Assembly (NCBI GenBank): GCA_023246535.1
Contig: JAHFIF010000076.1
Location: forward strand, 1-5,715
From: a bacterium
GTDB lineage: Bacteria > Patescibacteriota > Patescibacteriia > CAIQCM01
Reading direction: 5' to 3'
DNA length: 5,715 bases
Numbering within the stretch: the stretch's first letter is position 1; each line of letters begins with the position of its first letter. The position numbers were made by a program, and so were the translations under genes. The notes beneath the pieces were generated by a model. It was not told the origin of the DNA, did no database searches, and worked only from the letters and a program-made list of their open reading frames with translations. Positions 1-5,715 of the stretch are shown here, piece after piece.

Positions 1-117
1 AATGCTTTTCGCTTCATCGATCCACGGCTGTGACAAAACGTCGACGGTCTTTTTCGGTTTGGCGGTTGCGGGAAAAGCAACCAGCGCTATCAAAATCATG
101 AACAATAGTGAGCGCAT
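1..117 (-). CDS. Secreted protein of unknown function, 5' end only (partial)
   Basis: Reading leftward from the ATG at 117, 39 codons stay open to the window edge, so only the N-terminus is visible. It begins MRSLLFMILIALVAF and continues PATA then KPKKTVDVLSQPW. This is a classic Sec signal peptide: one Arg, a hydrophobic core at about residues 4-15, and a likely signal peptidase I site after PATA at residue 19. There is no cysteine at +1, so it is not a lipoprotein. The mature start is basic. The start is supported by a purine-rich Shine-Dalgarno stretch (GGAAAGGAAAAG) a few bases upstream and by a well-formed promoter at 160-188. The terminator at 201-230 separates it from the previous leftward gene, so it is probably its own transcription unit. 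Too little protein is visible to name a family. Export is well supported; function is unknown. Confidence 0.75.
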   Translation of the reverse strand, partial: MRSLLFMILIALVAFPATAKPKKTVDVLSQPWIDEAKSI

Positions 118-159
118 TCTGCTTTTCCTTTCCGTTGGTTTAAAAGAACCAAACAGCAA

Positions 160-188
160 AGAATAGCAAAAAACCGCCCAAAAGTCAA
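160..188 (-). promoter_or_regulatory. Sigma70-type promoter for the leftward secreted-protein gene
   Basis: On the minus strand a -35 box TTGACT (188-183) is followed by a 17-base spacer and a -10 box TATTCT (165-160). These are 5/6 and 4/6 matches to consensus at ideal spacing. Predicted transcription starts near 153, leaving a leader of about 35 bases before the ATG at 117. The promoter lies just downstream of the preceding gene's terminator, as expected for an independent unit. Confidence 0.7.
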
Positions 189-200
189 TGCTCGCGTATG

Positions 201-230
201 AAAAAAGGCGGCGGTCGAAACCGTCGCCTT
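201..230 (-). terminator. Rho-independent terminator after the three-helix membrane protein gene
   Basis: Read leftward, the arms AAGGCGACGGT and ACCGCCGCCTT form an 11-bp stem with one A-C mismatch, closed by a TTCG tetraloop. A run of six T (206-201), shared in part with the stem base, follows. The hairpin begins 17 bases after the stop codon at 249-247. No T-run follows in the rightward direction, so it acts on leftward transcripts. Confidence 0.85.
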
Positions 231-246
231 AGCATGCGGTGACTTG

Positions 247-1083
247 CTAACGAGCGGCCGCAATCGCCACCAGCGCCGGCGGCGGACGGACGCTGAGCTT
301 CGTAAAACTGAAACTCATCGGCAAGGTCCGGTCCTGGTCTTGTCCGCAATCGACATTTGTTTTGCCCAACACGATCTCGCGCGTGCCGTATTGCGCCATG
401 TTCCTCTGCACGCACGCGCGCGCCGCTTTGTGCAACGCGTCGTCGATCGACGGTTGATTGCGGCGGTCGAACGGATAGCCTTTGACGTACGCGACCAGCG
501 ATTTTTCGTCAGTGGTCAGCGCGGTGTTGAAAGAGGCCTCGGCGGAGAACGGATCGCCCTCCTTGGAATTGAATTCAACGCCGACGTCGAATGAAATTTC
601 GGTGAGCGAAACGGCCGCCGCGCAAGCCGCCGTCCAACACGGACGCCAGCGCCACTGCGGGACGGTCATGACCTCGGCAATCTCTTGGGTTTTCGCATTC
701 GCGCGAATCAAAATGGCCGACCATGAATTGCACTCGACCCCGCAGACGTCTTTGGCGCGAGAAAAGCCGAGACTGGTCGGAAAGATGAAGGCGCACAAGA
801 GCACCGGCAGCGGAATCTGGAGCGGTGTAACGAACCGATGGATCTTTTTCCACCAACCGTTCGTTTCGGTATGCGCCAGCATGAGCGCCGCGAGCGTCAT
901 GAGCATCAAGGCGGCCCAACAGATCATGGCCACGCCCCAATTCACCGGCTCCCATTTGACTTGAAGCACCAAGTTGACCGCGAAACACAGGATGAACAGC
1001 GGCACCGGCCTGGCAAACCAGGCGAGCACTGCCATGCTCCGCGACCGCTTGGCCGCGACAACAATTTCATTCTTTTCTGTCAT
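247..1083 (-). CDS. Hypothetical three-helix membrane protein with a cysteine-containing C-terminal domain
   Basis: This 278-residue protein is not recognised as a named family. Three hydrophobic segments are visible at about residues 17-42, 48-70 and 86-107, followed by a soluble domain (108-278). The positive-inside rule (KRSRS before helix 1; HTETNGWWKKIHR between helices 2 and 3) places the N-terminus inside and the C-terminal domain outside. That domain has six cysteines (114, 118, 149, 154, 224, 246), including CGVEC at 114-118, which could form disulfides. The stretch ISFDVGVEFNSKEGDPFSAE, followed by a helix with AARACVQRNMAQYG, vaguely recalls an SPFH/band-7 domain on a membrane anchor, but this is weak. 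The start is the ATG at 1083, preceded by a weak GGGGA site 6-7 bases upstream. An in-frame TTG at 1140 adds 19 residues but overlaps the predicted -10 box. It has its own promoter and a strong terminator, so it is likely monocistronic. Confidence 0.7.
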   Translation of the reverse strand: MTEKNEIVVAAKRSRSMAVLAWFARPVPLFILCFAVNLVLQVKWEPVNWGVAMICWAALMLMTLAALMLAHTETNGWWKKIHRFVTPLQIPLPVLLCAFIFPTSLGFSRAKDVCGVECNSWSAILIRANAKTQEIAEVMTVPQWRWRPCWTAACAAAVSLTEISFDVGVEFNSKEGDPFSAEASFNTALTTDEKSLVAYVKGYPFDRRNQPSIDDALHKAARACVQRNMAQYGTREIVLGKTNVDCGQDQDRTLPMSFSFTKLSVRPPPALVAIAAAR

Positions 1084-1139
1084 TTTATTCCCCGATCGTT
1101 CGTTGTTAAGGTCCGCGAGACCGTTTGGAACCGAAGGCA

Positions 1140-1169
1140 ATAATTAACACGAAAAATACCGCCTGTCAA
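1140..1169 (-). promoter_or_regulatory. Promoter for the leftward three-helix membrane protein gene
   Basis: On the minus strand there is a perfect -35 TTGACA (1169-1164). An 18-base spacer leads to AATTAT (1145-1140, 4/6 match); TAATTA at 17 bases is an overlapping alternative. Transcription would start near 1133, giving a leader of about 50 bases to the ATG at 1083. The promoter sits in a divergent intergenic region shared with the rightward glycosyltransferase gene. Confidence 0.55.
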
Positions 1170-1198
1170 TAATTCCGCCTTGTGGTTTTAAAGCGAAA

Positions 1199-1204
1199 TA
1201 TAGT
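1199..1204 (+). promoter_or_regulatory. Possible -10 element of the glycosyltransferase gene
   Basis: TATAGT matches the -10 consensus at 5/6 and lies 11 bases before the preferred ATG at 1216. No good -35 box is found 16-18 bases upstream; TTGTGG at 1180-1185 is only 13 bases away. If used, the leader would be only about 4-6 bases long and would not include most of the AAGG ribosome site at 1205-1208. An upstream start is therefore equally possible. Confidence 0.35.
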
Positions 1205-1215
1205 AAGGTATGGCC

Positions 1216-2313
1216 ATGAAAATTGCTTTGGTACACGACCATTTAGTGCAGGACGGAGGCGCGGAGCGGGTGCTCGCGGCGCTGCAGGATTTGTATCCGC
1301 AAGCCCCGACCTTCGTGCTCTTCCACGACAAAGAACGCGCCAACGCGGCGTTCCTCGGCCGCGATATCCGCACCAGCTGGCTGCAAAAAATTCCCGGCGC
1401 GGTCGAGCATTACCAATGGTTCTTGCCCTTCATGCCCAACGCCGTCGAGAGCTTGGACCTCTCCGGCTTTGACGTGATCATTTCGTCGTCATCGAGCTTT
1501 TCCAAAGGCGTGGTGACCGGCGAACACGCGCTGCATCTCTGTTATTGCCACACGCCGACCCGTTATCTGTGGAGCGACACGCATTCGTATTTGGCCGACC
1601 TCAAACGCGGCCCGGTCGTCAAAGCCGCCGTCCGTTCGCTGCTGCCGCGGCTGCGCCTTTGGGACAAAGCGGCCGCCGATCGCGTTGACGAATTCATCGC
1701 CAACTCCCGCGCCGTCGCCCGCCGCATCCAAAAATATTACCGCCGCAATTCGCAAGTCATTTACCCGCCGGTCGAACTGGAAAAATTCAGCGTCTCGAAC
1801 AAGCCCGGCTCTTATTATTTGATCGGCGGCCGGGCCGCGCATTACAAACGCTTCGACATCGCCGTTGACGCCTGCTCGCGGCTGGGCATCCCGCTCAAGG
1901 TCTTTGGCGACGGCCCGGCGCTCGACGACCTGCGGCGGCGCGCCAAACCCTGCGTCCAATTCGTCGGCGCCGTCTCGGACCGGGAAAAATCCGAACTTTT
2001 CCGCGACTGTCTTGCCTTCATCAATCCGCAAGAAGAAGACTTTGGCATTACGGCGGTCGAAGCCATGGCGAGCGGCCGGCCGGTCGTCGCCTATGCCGCC
2101 GGCGGCGCGCTCGAAACCGTCATCCCGGGCGTGACCGGCGAACTCATCGACGAACAAAACTGGGAAACCTTGGGCGACCGCCTTTTGGATCTCAAACCGC
2201 AAAAATTCGACCCGCTCGCGATCCGCCGCCATGCGGAAAATTTCTCAACCGCAAAATTTCAAAAGAATATTTCCGAATTGGTCCAGCGCGAATACGCAAA
2301 ATTTAAAAATTAA
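1216..2313 (+). CDS. GT4-family glycosyltransferase (GT-B fold), WbaZ-like
   Basis: This 365-residue protein has the usual length for GT4 enzymes, which move a sugar from a nucleotide donor to a lipid-linked or glycan acceptor at the cytoplasmic face of the membrane. The N-terminal half starts MKIALVHDHLVQDGGAERVL, with the glycine-rich GGAERV motif (14-19), and has CYCHTPTRYLWSD (109-121), typical of the WbaZ/mannosyltransferase-like branch. The C-terminal Rossmann half shows YLIGGRAAHYKRFD (201-214), where Arg206 and Lys211 fit the donor-phosphate binding pair, then FGDGP (230-234). The E-x7-E signature follows as Glu274 and Glu282 in EEDFGITAVEAMASGRP. No membrane helix is seen. Start: ATG 1216 gives the canonical MKIAL opening with AAGG 7 bases upstream; ATG 1210 (adding Met-Ala) leaves only one base. 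Donor and acceptor cannot be read from sequence; mannose is a guess from the branch. It is probably a surface-polysaccharide gene, upstream of a DUF4012 gene on the same strand. Confidence 0.93.
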   Translation: MKIALVHDHLVQDGGAERVLAALQDLYPQAPTFVLFHDKERANAAFLGRDIRTSWLQKIPGAVEHYQWFLPFMPNAVESLDLSGFDVIISSSSSFSKGVVTGEHALHLCYCHTPTRYLWSDTHSYLADLKRGPVVKAAVRSLLPRLRLWDKAAADRVDEFIANSRAVARRIQKYYRRNSQVIYPPVELEKFSVSNKPGSYYLIGGRAAHYKRFDIAVDACSRLGIPLKVFGDGPALDDLRRRAKPCVQFVGAVSDREKSELFRDCLAFINPQEEDFGITAVEAMASGRPVVAYAAGGALETVIPGVTGELIDEQNWETLGDRLLDLKPQKFDPLAIRRHAENFSTAKFQKNISELVQREYAKFKN

Positions 2314-2334
2314 CGTTTATTTAAACGCTTTTTT
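2314..2334 (+). terminator. Short rho-independent terminator after the glycosyltransferase gene
   Basis: Immediately after the TAA stop, CGTTTATTTAAACG (2314-2327) folds into a stem of 5-6 bp with a very small loop, followed by C and six T (2329-2334). The stem is short and AT-rich, so termination may be partial. Confidence 0.6.
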
Positions 2335-2350
2335 CCCAAAATAAACCCCT

Positions 2351-2406
2351 GACCGAGGCGCGACCTCCCCAAGCGGCGCCGACCGGGGTCGCACCTCGTG
2401 TTTTCC
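2351..2406 (+). repeat. GC-rich imperfect palindrome, possible second terminator or REP-like element
   Basis: CGAGGCGCGACC (2354-2365) and GGTCGCACCTCG (2387-2398) pair over 12 positions with one C-A mismatch. The loop of 21 bases contains the self-complementary CGGCGCCG (2374-2381). TGTTTT follows at 2399-2404, so the hairpin could back up the weaker terminator just upstream. Smaller competing folds exist (GAGG-CGCGA-CCTC at 2355-2367), and the element contains two near-copies, GACCGAGG (2351) and GACCGGGG (2381). It is much more GC-rich than the rest of the gap. It could be a terminator, a leader structure or a dispersed repeat; which one cannot be told from a single copy. Confidence 0.5.
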
Positions 2407-2428
2407 ACTACTTGACCGTCAAAAATCG

Positions 2429-2437
2429 TGTTAGAAT
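2429..2437 (+). promoter_or_regulatory. Extended -10 element of the DUF4012 gene
   Basis: TGTTAGAAT combines the TGn extension with TAGAAT, a 5/6 match to the -10 box. A TTGACC lies at 2412-2417 but only 14 bases from the hexamer, too close for a standard pair; extended -10 promoters often do without a -35. Transcription would begin at about 2444-2446, essentially on the ATG at 2446. Confidence 0.45.
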
Positions 2438-2445
2438 GGTCGACT

Positions 2446-4974
2446 ATGCCAAGGAAGGGCGCGGCTAATCCCAAGCCGCGAGTTTCACGAGCTAAAAAGA
2501 CCGCAAAAACGGCGATGCCGATGTCTTTTTTCGTCGCTCCGACCACGCCTTTCATTCCCAAAATTACAGCGCGACCGTTCCTGATAAAAAACACGCCCAA
2601 CGCCCCCTCGCCGCACCTGGTCGACCTGCGTGCGATCACCATGAGCCGGCCGAGCGGCGCGCCAAAGAAAAAAGCCAAGAGCGAACAACCGACGCTGACG
2701 CGCGTCACCGTGCCGCGCACCATTTCCGGCCGGCCGAACATCAACCGGACGTTCGACCAACTCACGATCGTCGCCTTCGGACGCTTTCTCTTTTCCATCG
2801 CCAAAGCCGTTGTCGTCGGGGCTGGCAAGCTTGCCGTCTGGCCGCTCGCGCTGGGCATGGCCGCTGTCGATAAATTCGATCCCGACCGGATCGCGCCGGC
2901 AGCGCCGGAAATTTCCGATAAAAATGAAGCGGTCGTTGCCGCGATCGAAGTCCCTGACGCGCCCGTTTACGCGCCAGCGGCGGAAACCCAACCGGTCAAA
3001 CCTTTGTTCATCAAAACCAAGCGCCCGTTCAGCCTGCGCCGCGCCCTGGTCTCCTTTGCCGGCGCCTCGCTGGCCATTGTCTTGCCGCTTCAAGGACTAA
3101 ACGCCTGGCATGCCTTGGAAACGATCAAAACCCGCGCCGAAAATGCCAACACCACCGCCCTCGGCGTGCTTAACGGCACCTCGTCGCTTGCCGACGCGCA
3201 AACGGCCATCACCGCCGCGCGCCAATCCGTGACCGACCTCGGCCATGTCGCCAACGCGCTGCTTGAAAACGCCCCGCAGGTCGGCGGCATGTTCCGCTCC
3301 GGAAAAGCGCTTCTCGACGCCGGCAGCAATCTGGCCACCGCCGCCGCGCTGCTCACGCGCTCCCTCGACTTTGTCAACGACCCGTCGCTCGACCTCACAG
3401 CCAAGCTGGCGCGCGCCGAAGAGTTGGCGCAACAAGCCCAGCCGCTTTTGACGCTGGCGCAAAGCGAGCTCGACAGCGCCGATGCGCTCCCGTCCGGCGT
3501 CGAAGGCAACCTGGCCTCGCTTAAAAGCAAAGTTTCCGCGATCAACGACCTGACGAACGCCTTTATCAAGGTCGCGCCCGCCGCGCGCGCGGTCTTGGGC
3601 GAAACGCAGACGCGCCGCTATTTGGTCATTTTCCAAAACAACGCCGAGCTGCGCCCGACCGGCGGCTTTATCGGCTCTTTCGCGCTCGTCGACGTTGACC
3701 GCGGCGCGATCAAAGCCGTCGAGGTTCCGGCCGGCGGTTCTTACGACCTGCAGGGGTCGCTTAAGGCCAGCGTGCTCTCGCCCGATCCGCTGCGCCTGGT
3801 TCGCGCCAAATGGGAATTTCAGGACGCCAACTGGTTCCCCGATTTTCCGACCAGCGCCAAAAAACTGACCTGGTTCTACAATCAAAGCTCCGGCCCATCG
3901 GTCGACGGCGTTATCGCGCTTAACGCGCCGGTATTGGCCGATCTTTTGGACGCGGTCGGACCGATCAACATGCCCGCCTACGGCATAACCGCCACCAGCA
4001 CGACGGTTTTGAAAACGGCGCAAGAAATCGTCGAGAGTCCGACGGCGCGCGCGAGCGGCAAACCGAAACAATTCATTGCCGACCTGATGCCGCTGGTCCT
4101 GCAAAAAATCATGTCGGGGAGCGGCGACCAAGCGGTTCGCACGCTGGGAATTTTCACCAAAGCCCTTCAGGAAAAAGACATTCAAATGTCCTTTGCCAAC
4201 GACAGCGAGGAGCAGGCCTTTGACGAACTCGGTTGGACCGGACATATCGATCCCGTTCCCCAGGGTTTTGATTCGTTCGAACTCGTCCGCGCCAACATTG
4301 CCGGCGCCAAGACCGACGCGGTCATGGCGACGAAGATCAGCCACGCCAGCGTCATCAATGACAACGGAACCGTCACCGACCATGTTACCGTGACGCTGAC
4401 GCATAACGGCCGCAAGGGCGATCAATTCACCGGCGTGCGCAACGTCACCTACCTGCGCGTCTATGTGCCGGAGGGCAGCCGGCTCATCAAGGCCGGCGGC
4501 GACATCAAACCGCCGGCGGTTTCGTTCTTCGATACGCCGCCCGAAGGCTGCGCGCCCGACAAAACGCTCGCCGACGTGACCGGCGCCGTTCTGCACGACC
4601 CAAATAGCGGCGCGGCGGTGAATAACGAATTCGGCCGAACCGTCTACGGCGTTTGGACGCAGACCGATCCCGGCGCCAGCTCGACCGTTTCTTTCGACTA
4701 CACGCTCCCCTTCACCGTCGACCCCGTCGCCCCGGCGCCGAACTTGGCGCAACAATACGGCTTGGCGGCAGTCACCGCGCCCGCGGCGCCGTTCGGCCTG
4801 ATCATGACCAAGCAATCCGGCGCCGAAGCGACCGAAATAAGTTCGTCGCTCAAACTGCCGGCCAATTGGTATCCGTCATACGCTTCGCCCGAAGGCATTG
4901 CCGCCCCCGACGGCTGGTCTTATACCAGCGACTTGAACACCGACAAGATCATCGGCGCGATCATCGCAAAATAA
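2446..4974 (+). CDS. DUF4012 domain-containing membrane-anchored surface protein
   Basis: An 842-residue protein in three parts. Residues 1-198 are basic, Pro/Lys/Ala-rich and probably cytoplasmic, with a PSPHLVDLR motif (54-62) and a moderately hydrophobic stretch (about 107-140). A single membrane helix follows (about 200-219), then a long exterior part. Residues 223-385 are Ala/Leu-rich and helical, possibly coiled coil. The DUF4012 core follows: RRYLVIFQNNAELRPTGGFIG (390-410), then ANWFPDFPTSAKKLTWFYNQ (461-480) and VDGVIALN (486-493). Residues 640-842 look beta-rich, with a late NWYPSYA segment. The biochemical function of DUF4012 is not established; members often lie near exopolysaccharide genes, which fits the glycosyltransferase upstream. 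Start: ATG 2446 has no Shine-Dalgarno site but lies 8 bases after a -10 element, suggesting a leaderless message. GTG 2428 would precede that -10. ATGs at 2515 and 2521 are possible but also lack ribosome sites. Family call is firm, start moderate. Confidence 0.9.
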   Translation: MPRKGAANPKPRVSRAKKTAKTAMPMSFFVAPTTPFIPKITARPFLIKNTPNAPSPHLVDLRAITMSRPSGAPKKKAKSEQPTLTRVTVPRTISGRPNINRTFDQLTIVAFGRFLFSIAKAVVVGAGKLAVWPLALGMAAVDKFDPDRIAPAAPEISDKNEAVVAAIEVPDAPVYAPAAETQPVKPLFIKTKRPFSLRRALVSFAGASLAIVLPLQGLNAWHALETIKTRAENANTTALGVLNGTSSLADAQTAITAARQSVTDLGHVANALLENAPQVGGMFRSGKALLDAGSNLATAAALLTRSLDFVNDPSLDLTAKLARAEELAQQAQPLLTLAQSELDSADALPSGVEGNLASLKSKVSAINDLTNAFIKVAPAARAVLGETQTRRYLVIFQNNAELRPTGGFIGSFALVDVDRGAIKAVEVPAGGSYDLQGSLKASVLSPDPLRLVRAKWEFQDANWFPDFPTSAKKLTWFYNQSSGPSVDGVIALNAPVLADLLDAVGPINMPAYGITATSTTVLKTAQEIVESPTARASGKPKQFIADLMPLVLQKIMSGSGDQAVRTLGIFTKALQEKDIQMSFANDSEEQAFDELGWTGHIDPVPQGFDSFELVRANIAGAKTDAVMATKISHASVINDNGTVTDHVTVTLTHNGRKGDQFTGVRNVTYLRVYVPEGSRLIKAGGDIKPPAVSFFDTPPEGCAPDKTLADVTGAVLHDPNSGAAVNNEFGRTVYGVWTQTDPGASSTVSFDYTLPFTVDPVAPAPNLAQQYGLAAVTAPAAPFGLIMTKQSGAEATEISSSLKLPANWYPSYASPEGIAAPDGWSYTSDLNTDKIIGAIIAK

Positions 4975-4981
4975 CTTTCGC

Positions 4982-5001
4982 TTTAGGTTTTAGCTTTTAG
5001 G
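4982..5001 (+). repeat. Short TTTAG-type tandem repeat in the intergenic gap
   Basis: Three imperfect units, TTTAGG (4982-4987), TTTTAG (4988-4993) and TTTTAGG (4995-5001), fill most of the gap between the DUF4012 gene and the next gene. No hairpin is present, so no terminator is evident and the two genes may share a transcript. The role is unknown; it may be simple low-complexity spacer. Confidence 0.5.
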
Positions 5002-5015
5002 ACCCTAATAACTAT

Positions 5016-5022
5016 GGAGGAG
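5016..5022 (+). promoter_or_regulatory. Strong Shine-Dalgarno site that argues for a TTG start
   Basis: GGAGGAG at 5016-5022 is the best ribosome-binding site in the window and ends 9 bases before TTG 5032. It overlaps the in-frame ATG at 5014 and so cannot serve it. That ATG has only AGGA (4999-5002) 11 bases upstream. The site therefore favours initiation at TTG 5032. Confidence 0.6.
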
Positions 5023-5031
5023 AACATCCCT

Positions 5032-5715
5032 TTGAAGAAAAAACGCGCGGCTACCAAAACCGAGATCGGCCGCGAATTGCAGGCCATTTACGAAAATGAC
5101 GAGAACGGCGAGCCGACCGACTTTTCGACCTTCGAGCGGGTAAAAAGAACCGGCCGCTGGCCCAAGGTGGCAATGATCGTGCTCGGCCTTTTTATTTTAG
5201 CCGGGATCACTTGGGCGGGGATCATGCGTTTTGGCGGCAGCGCGCGCTACGGCGACAACATCACGGTGGCCATCGACGGACCGCAGGCGCCGCGCGTCGG
5301 CGACGTCGGAACGTGGACGATCCATTATCAGAACAACGAGAACATTCCGCTGGCCCGGGCGGCGCTAACCCTCAACCTACCGCTTTCCATAACCGTCGTC
5401 TCCTCCGATCCCCAACTCGTCGATGCCGGGACGCGCTCGCCCTCATGGAACATCGGCACCGTGGCGGCCAATGCCGGCGGCGCGATCGTTTTGAAAGCCC
5501 GCGTTCTCGACGCCGTTGGCGCGCCGATCGCGCTCCAGGCCTCGCTCACTTACCGCCCGGCCAACTTTAACGCCGATTTTGAAAAACCGGCGACCTGGTC
5601 GTCAAAGATCGCCGACGCTGCGGTGACCGCCGCGCTCGTCGCGCCGGAAGAGGCCGTGCCCGGCGACGATCAAACTTTCACGCTGACCGTCACGCGGCGC
5701 GACGACCTCTCGGCC
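5032..5715 (+). CDS. Membrane-anchored protein with DUF11-like/Ig-like beta-sandwich domains (partial, 3' end missing)
   Basis: The 228 visible codons stay open to the window edge. The first 44 residues are charged and probably cytoplasmic (MKKKRAATKTEIGREL). One membrane helix follows (about 45-65, VAMIVLGLFILAGITWAGIM), then an exterior region. Residues 74-175 look like a DUF11-like beta-sandwich: VGDVGTWTIHYQNNEN (89-104), LPLSITVVSSD (116-126), SWNIGTVAANAGG (138-150) and a closing LTYRP (172-176). A second, similar unit starts near residue 197 (VTAALVAPEEAVPGDDQTFTL), so tandem domains are likely. Such domains usually act as stalks or adhesive modules; no enzyme motif is visible. TTG 5032 is chosen because GGAGGAG lies 9 bases upstream; ATG 5014, same frame, would add MEENIP and is a fair alternative. 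The 57-base gap after the DUF4012 stop has no terminator, suggesting co-transcription. Fold class is likely, exact function unknown. Confidence 0.75.
   Translation, partial: MKKKRAATKTEIGRELQAIYENDENGEPTDFSTFERVKRTGRWPKVAMIVLGLFILAGITWAGIMRFGGSARYGDNITVAIDGPQAPRVGDVGTWTIHYQNNENIPLARAALTLNLPLSITVVSSDPQLVDAGTRSPSWNIGTVAANAGGAIVLKARVLDAVGAPIALQASLTYRPANFNADFEKPATWSSKIADAAVTAALVAPEEAVPGDDQTFTLTVTRRDDLSA

Noticed and set aside
482..964. Rightward open frames inside the leftward three-helix protein gene
   Set aside because: They overlap a frame with coherent membrane helices, promoter and terminator, and their products show no family features.
1084..1140. N-terminal extension of the three-helix protein from TTG 1140
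   Set aside because: The codon overlaps the predicted -10 box and would lie upstream of the transcript start; ATG 1083 has a modest ribosome site.
1084..1215. Riboswitch or small RNA in the divergent intergenic region
   Set aside because: Promoter elements explain the AT-rich sequence, and I see no stable conserved-looking hairpins.
1489..2232. A 247-codon open frame antisense to the glycosyltransferase gene
   Set aside because: It is the same shadow effect; the sense strand carries all GT4 motifs, and the antisense product is low complexity without a ribosome site.
2428..2445. GTG 2428 as the start of the DUF4012 gene
   Set aside because: It lies upstream of the -10 hexamer TAGAAT and has no ribosome site.
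3097..4815. A 572-codon open frame antisense to the DUF4012 gene
   Set aside because: It is a by-product of GC-rich codon use on the opposite strand. Its product is Arg/Gly/Asp/Val-heavy with no recognisable domain, while the sense frame has a clear DUF4012 core.
1..5715. CRISPR array, insertion sequence, prophage or defence system
   Set aside because: There are no regularly spaced direct repeats, terminal inverted repeats, transposase or integrase motifs, or nuclease or toxin signatures.

Overview
The window comes from a bacterial chromosome of fairly high GC (roughly 55-60% by eye, not computed). Coding strands are rich in GCC/GCG/CGC codons, and short AT-rich gaps separate the genes. The best taxonomic clue is a large single-pass membrane protein with a clear DUF4012 core, next to a GT4 glycosyltransferase and a membrane-anchored beta-sandwich protein of DUF11-like character. 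From family knowledge this mix is common in Patescibacteria (CPR) and also occurs in Actinobacteria and Chloroflexota. A GC-rich Patescibacterium is my best guess, not a proof. The standard genetic code fits all frames.

Layout. Positions 1-1083 are transcribed leftward. They hold the 5' end of a secreted protein gene (117 to the left edge) with its own promoter and RBS, a strong UUCG-loop terminator, and a gene for a 278-residue protein with three predicted membrane helices and a cysteine-containing C-terminal domain. Positions 1084-1215 are a divergent promoter region. Positions 1216-5715 are transcribed rightward: a GT4 glycosyltransferase, a 132-bp gap with a short terminator and a GC-rich imperfect palindrome, an 842-residue DUF4012 protein, and after a short gap the 5' part of a membrane-anchored beta-sandwich protein that runs off the right edge.

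How the genes may work together. The three rightward genes look like a cell-envelope module. The cytosolic glycosyltransferase would add sugars to a lipid-linked or surface glycan. The DUF4012 protein places a large domain outside the membrane, and the last protein projects tandem Ig-like or DUF11-like domains. DUF4012 genes are often found near polysaccharide genes, so a role in assembling or attaching surface glycan is reasonable but unproven. The DUF4012 core also shows a sequence-order resemblance to LytR-CpsA-Psr enzymes, recorded as a testable inference. The leftward genes are envelope proteins of unknown function. I see no rRNA, tRNA, CRISPR array, transposase or integrase.
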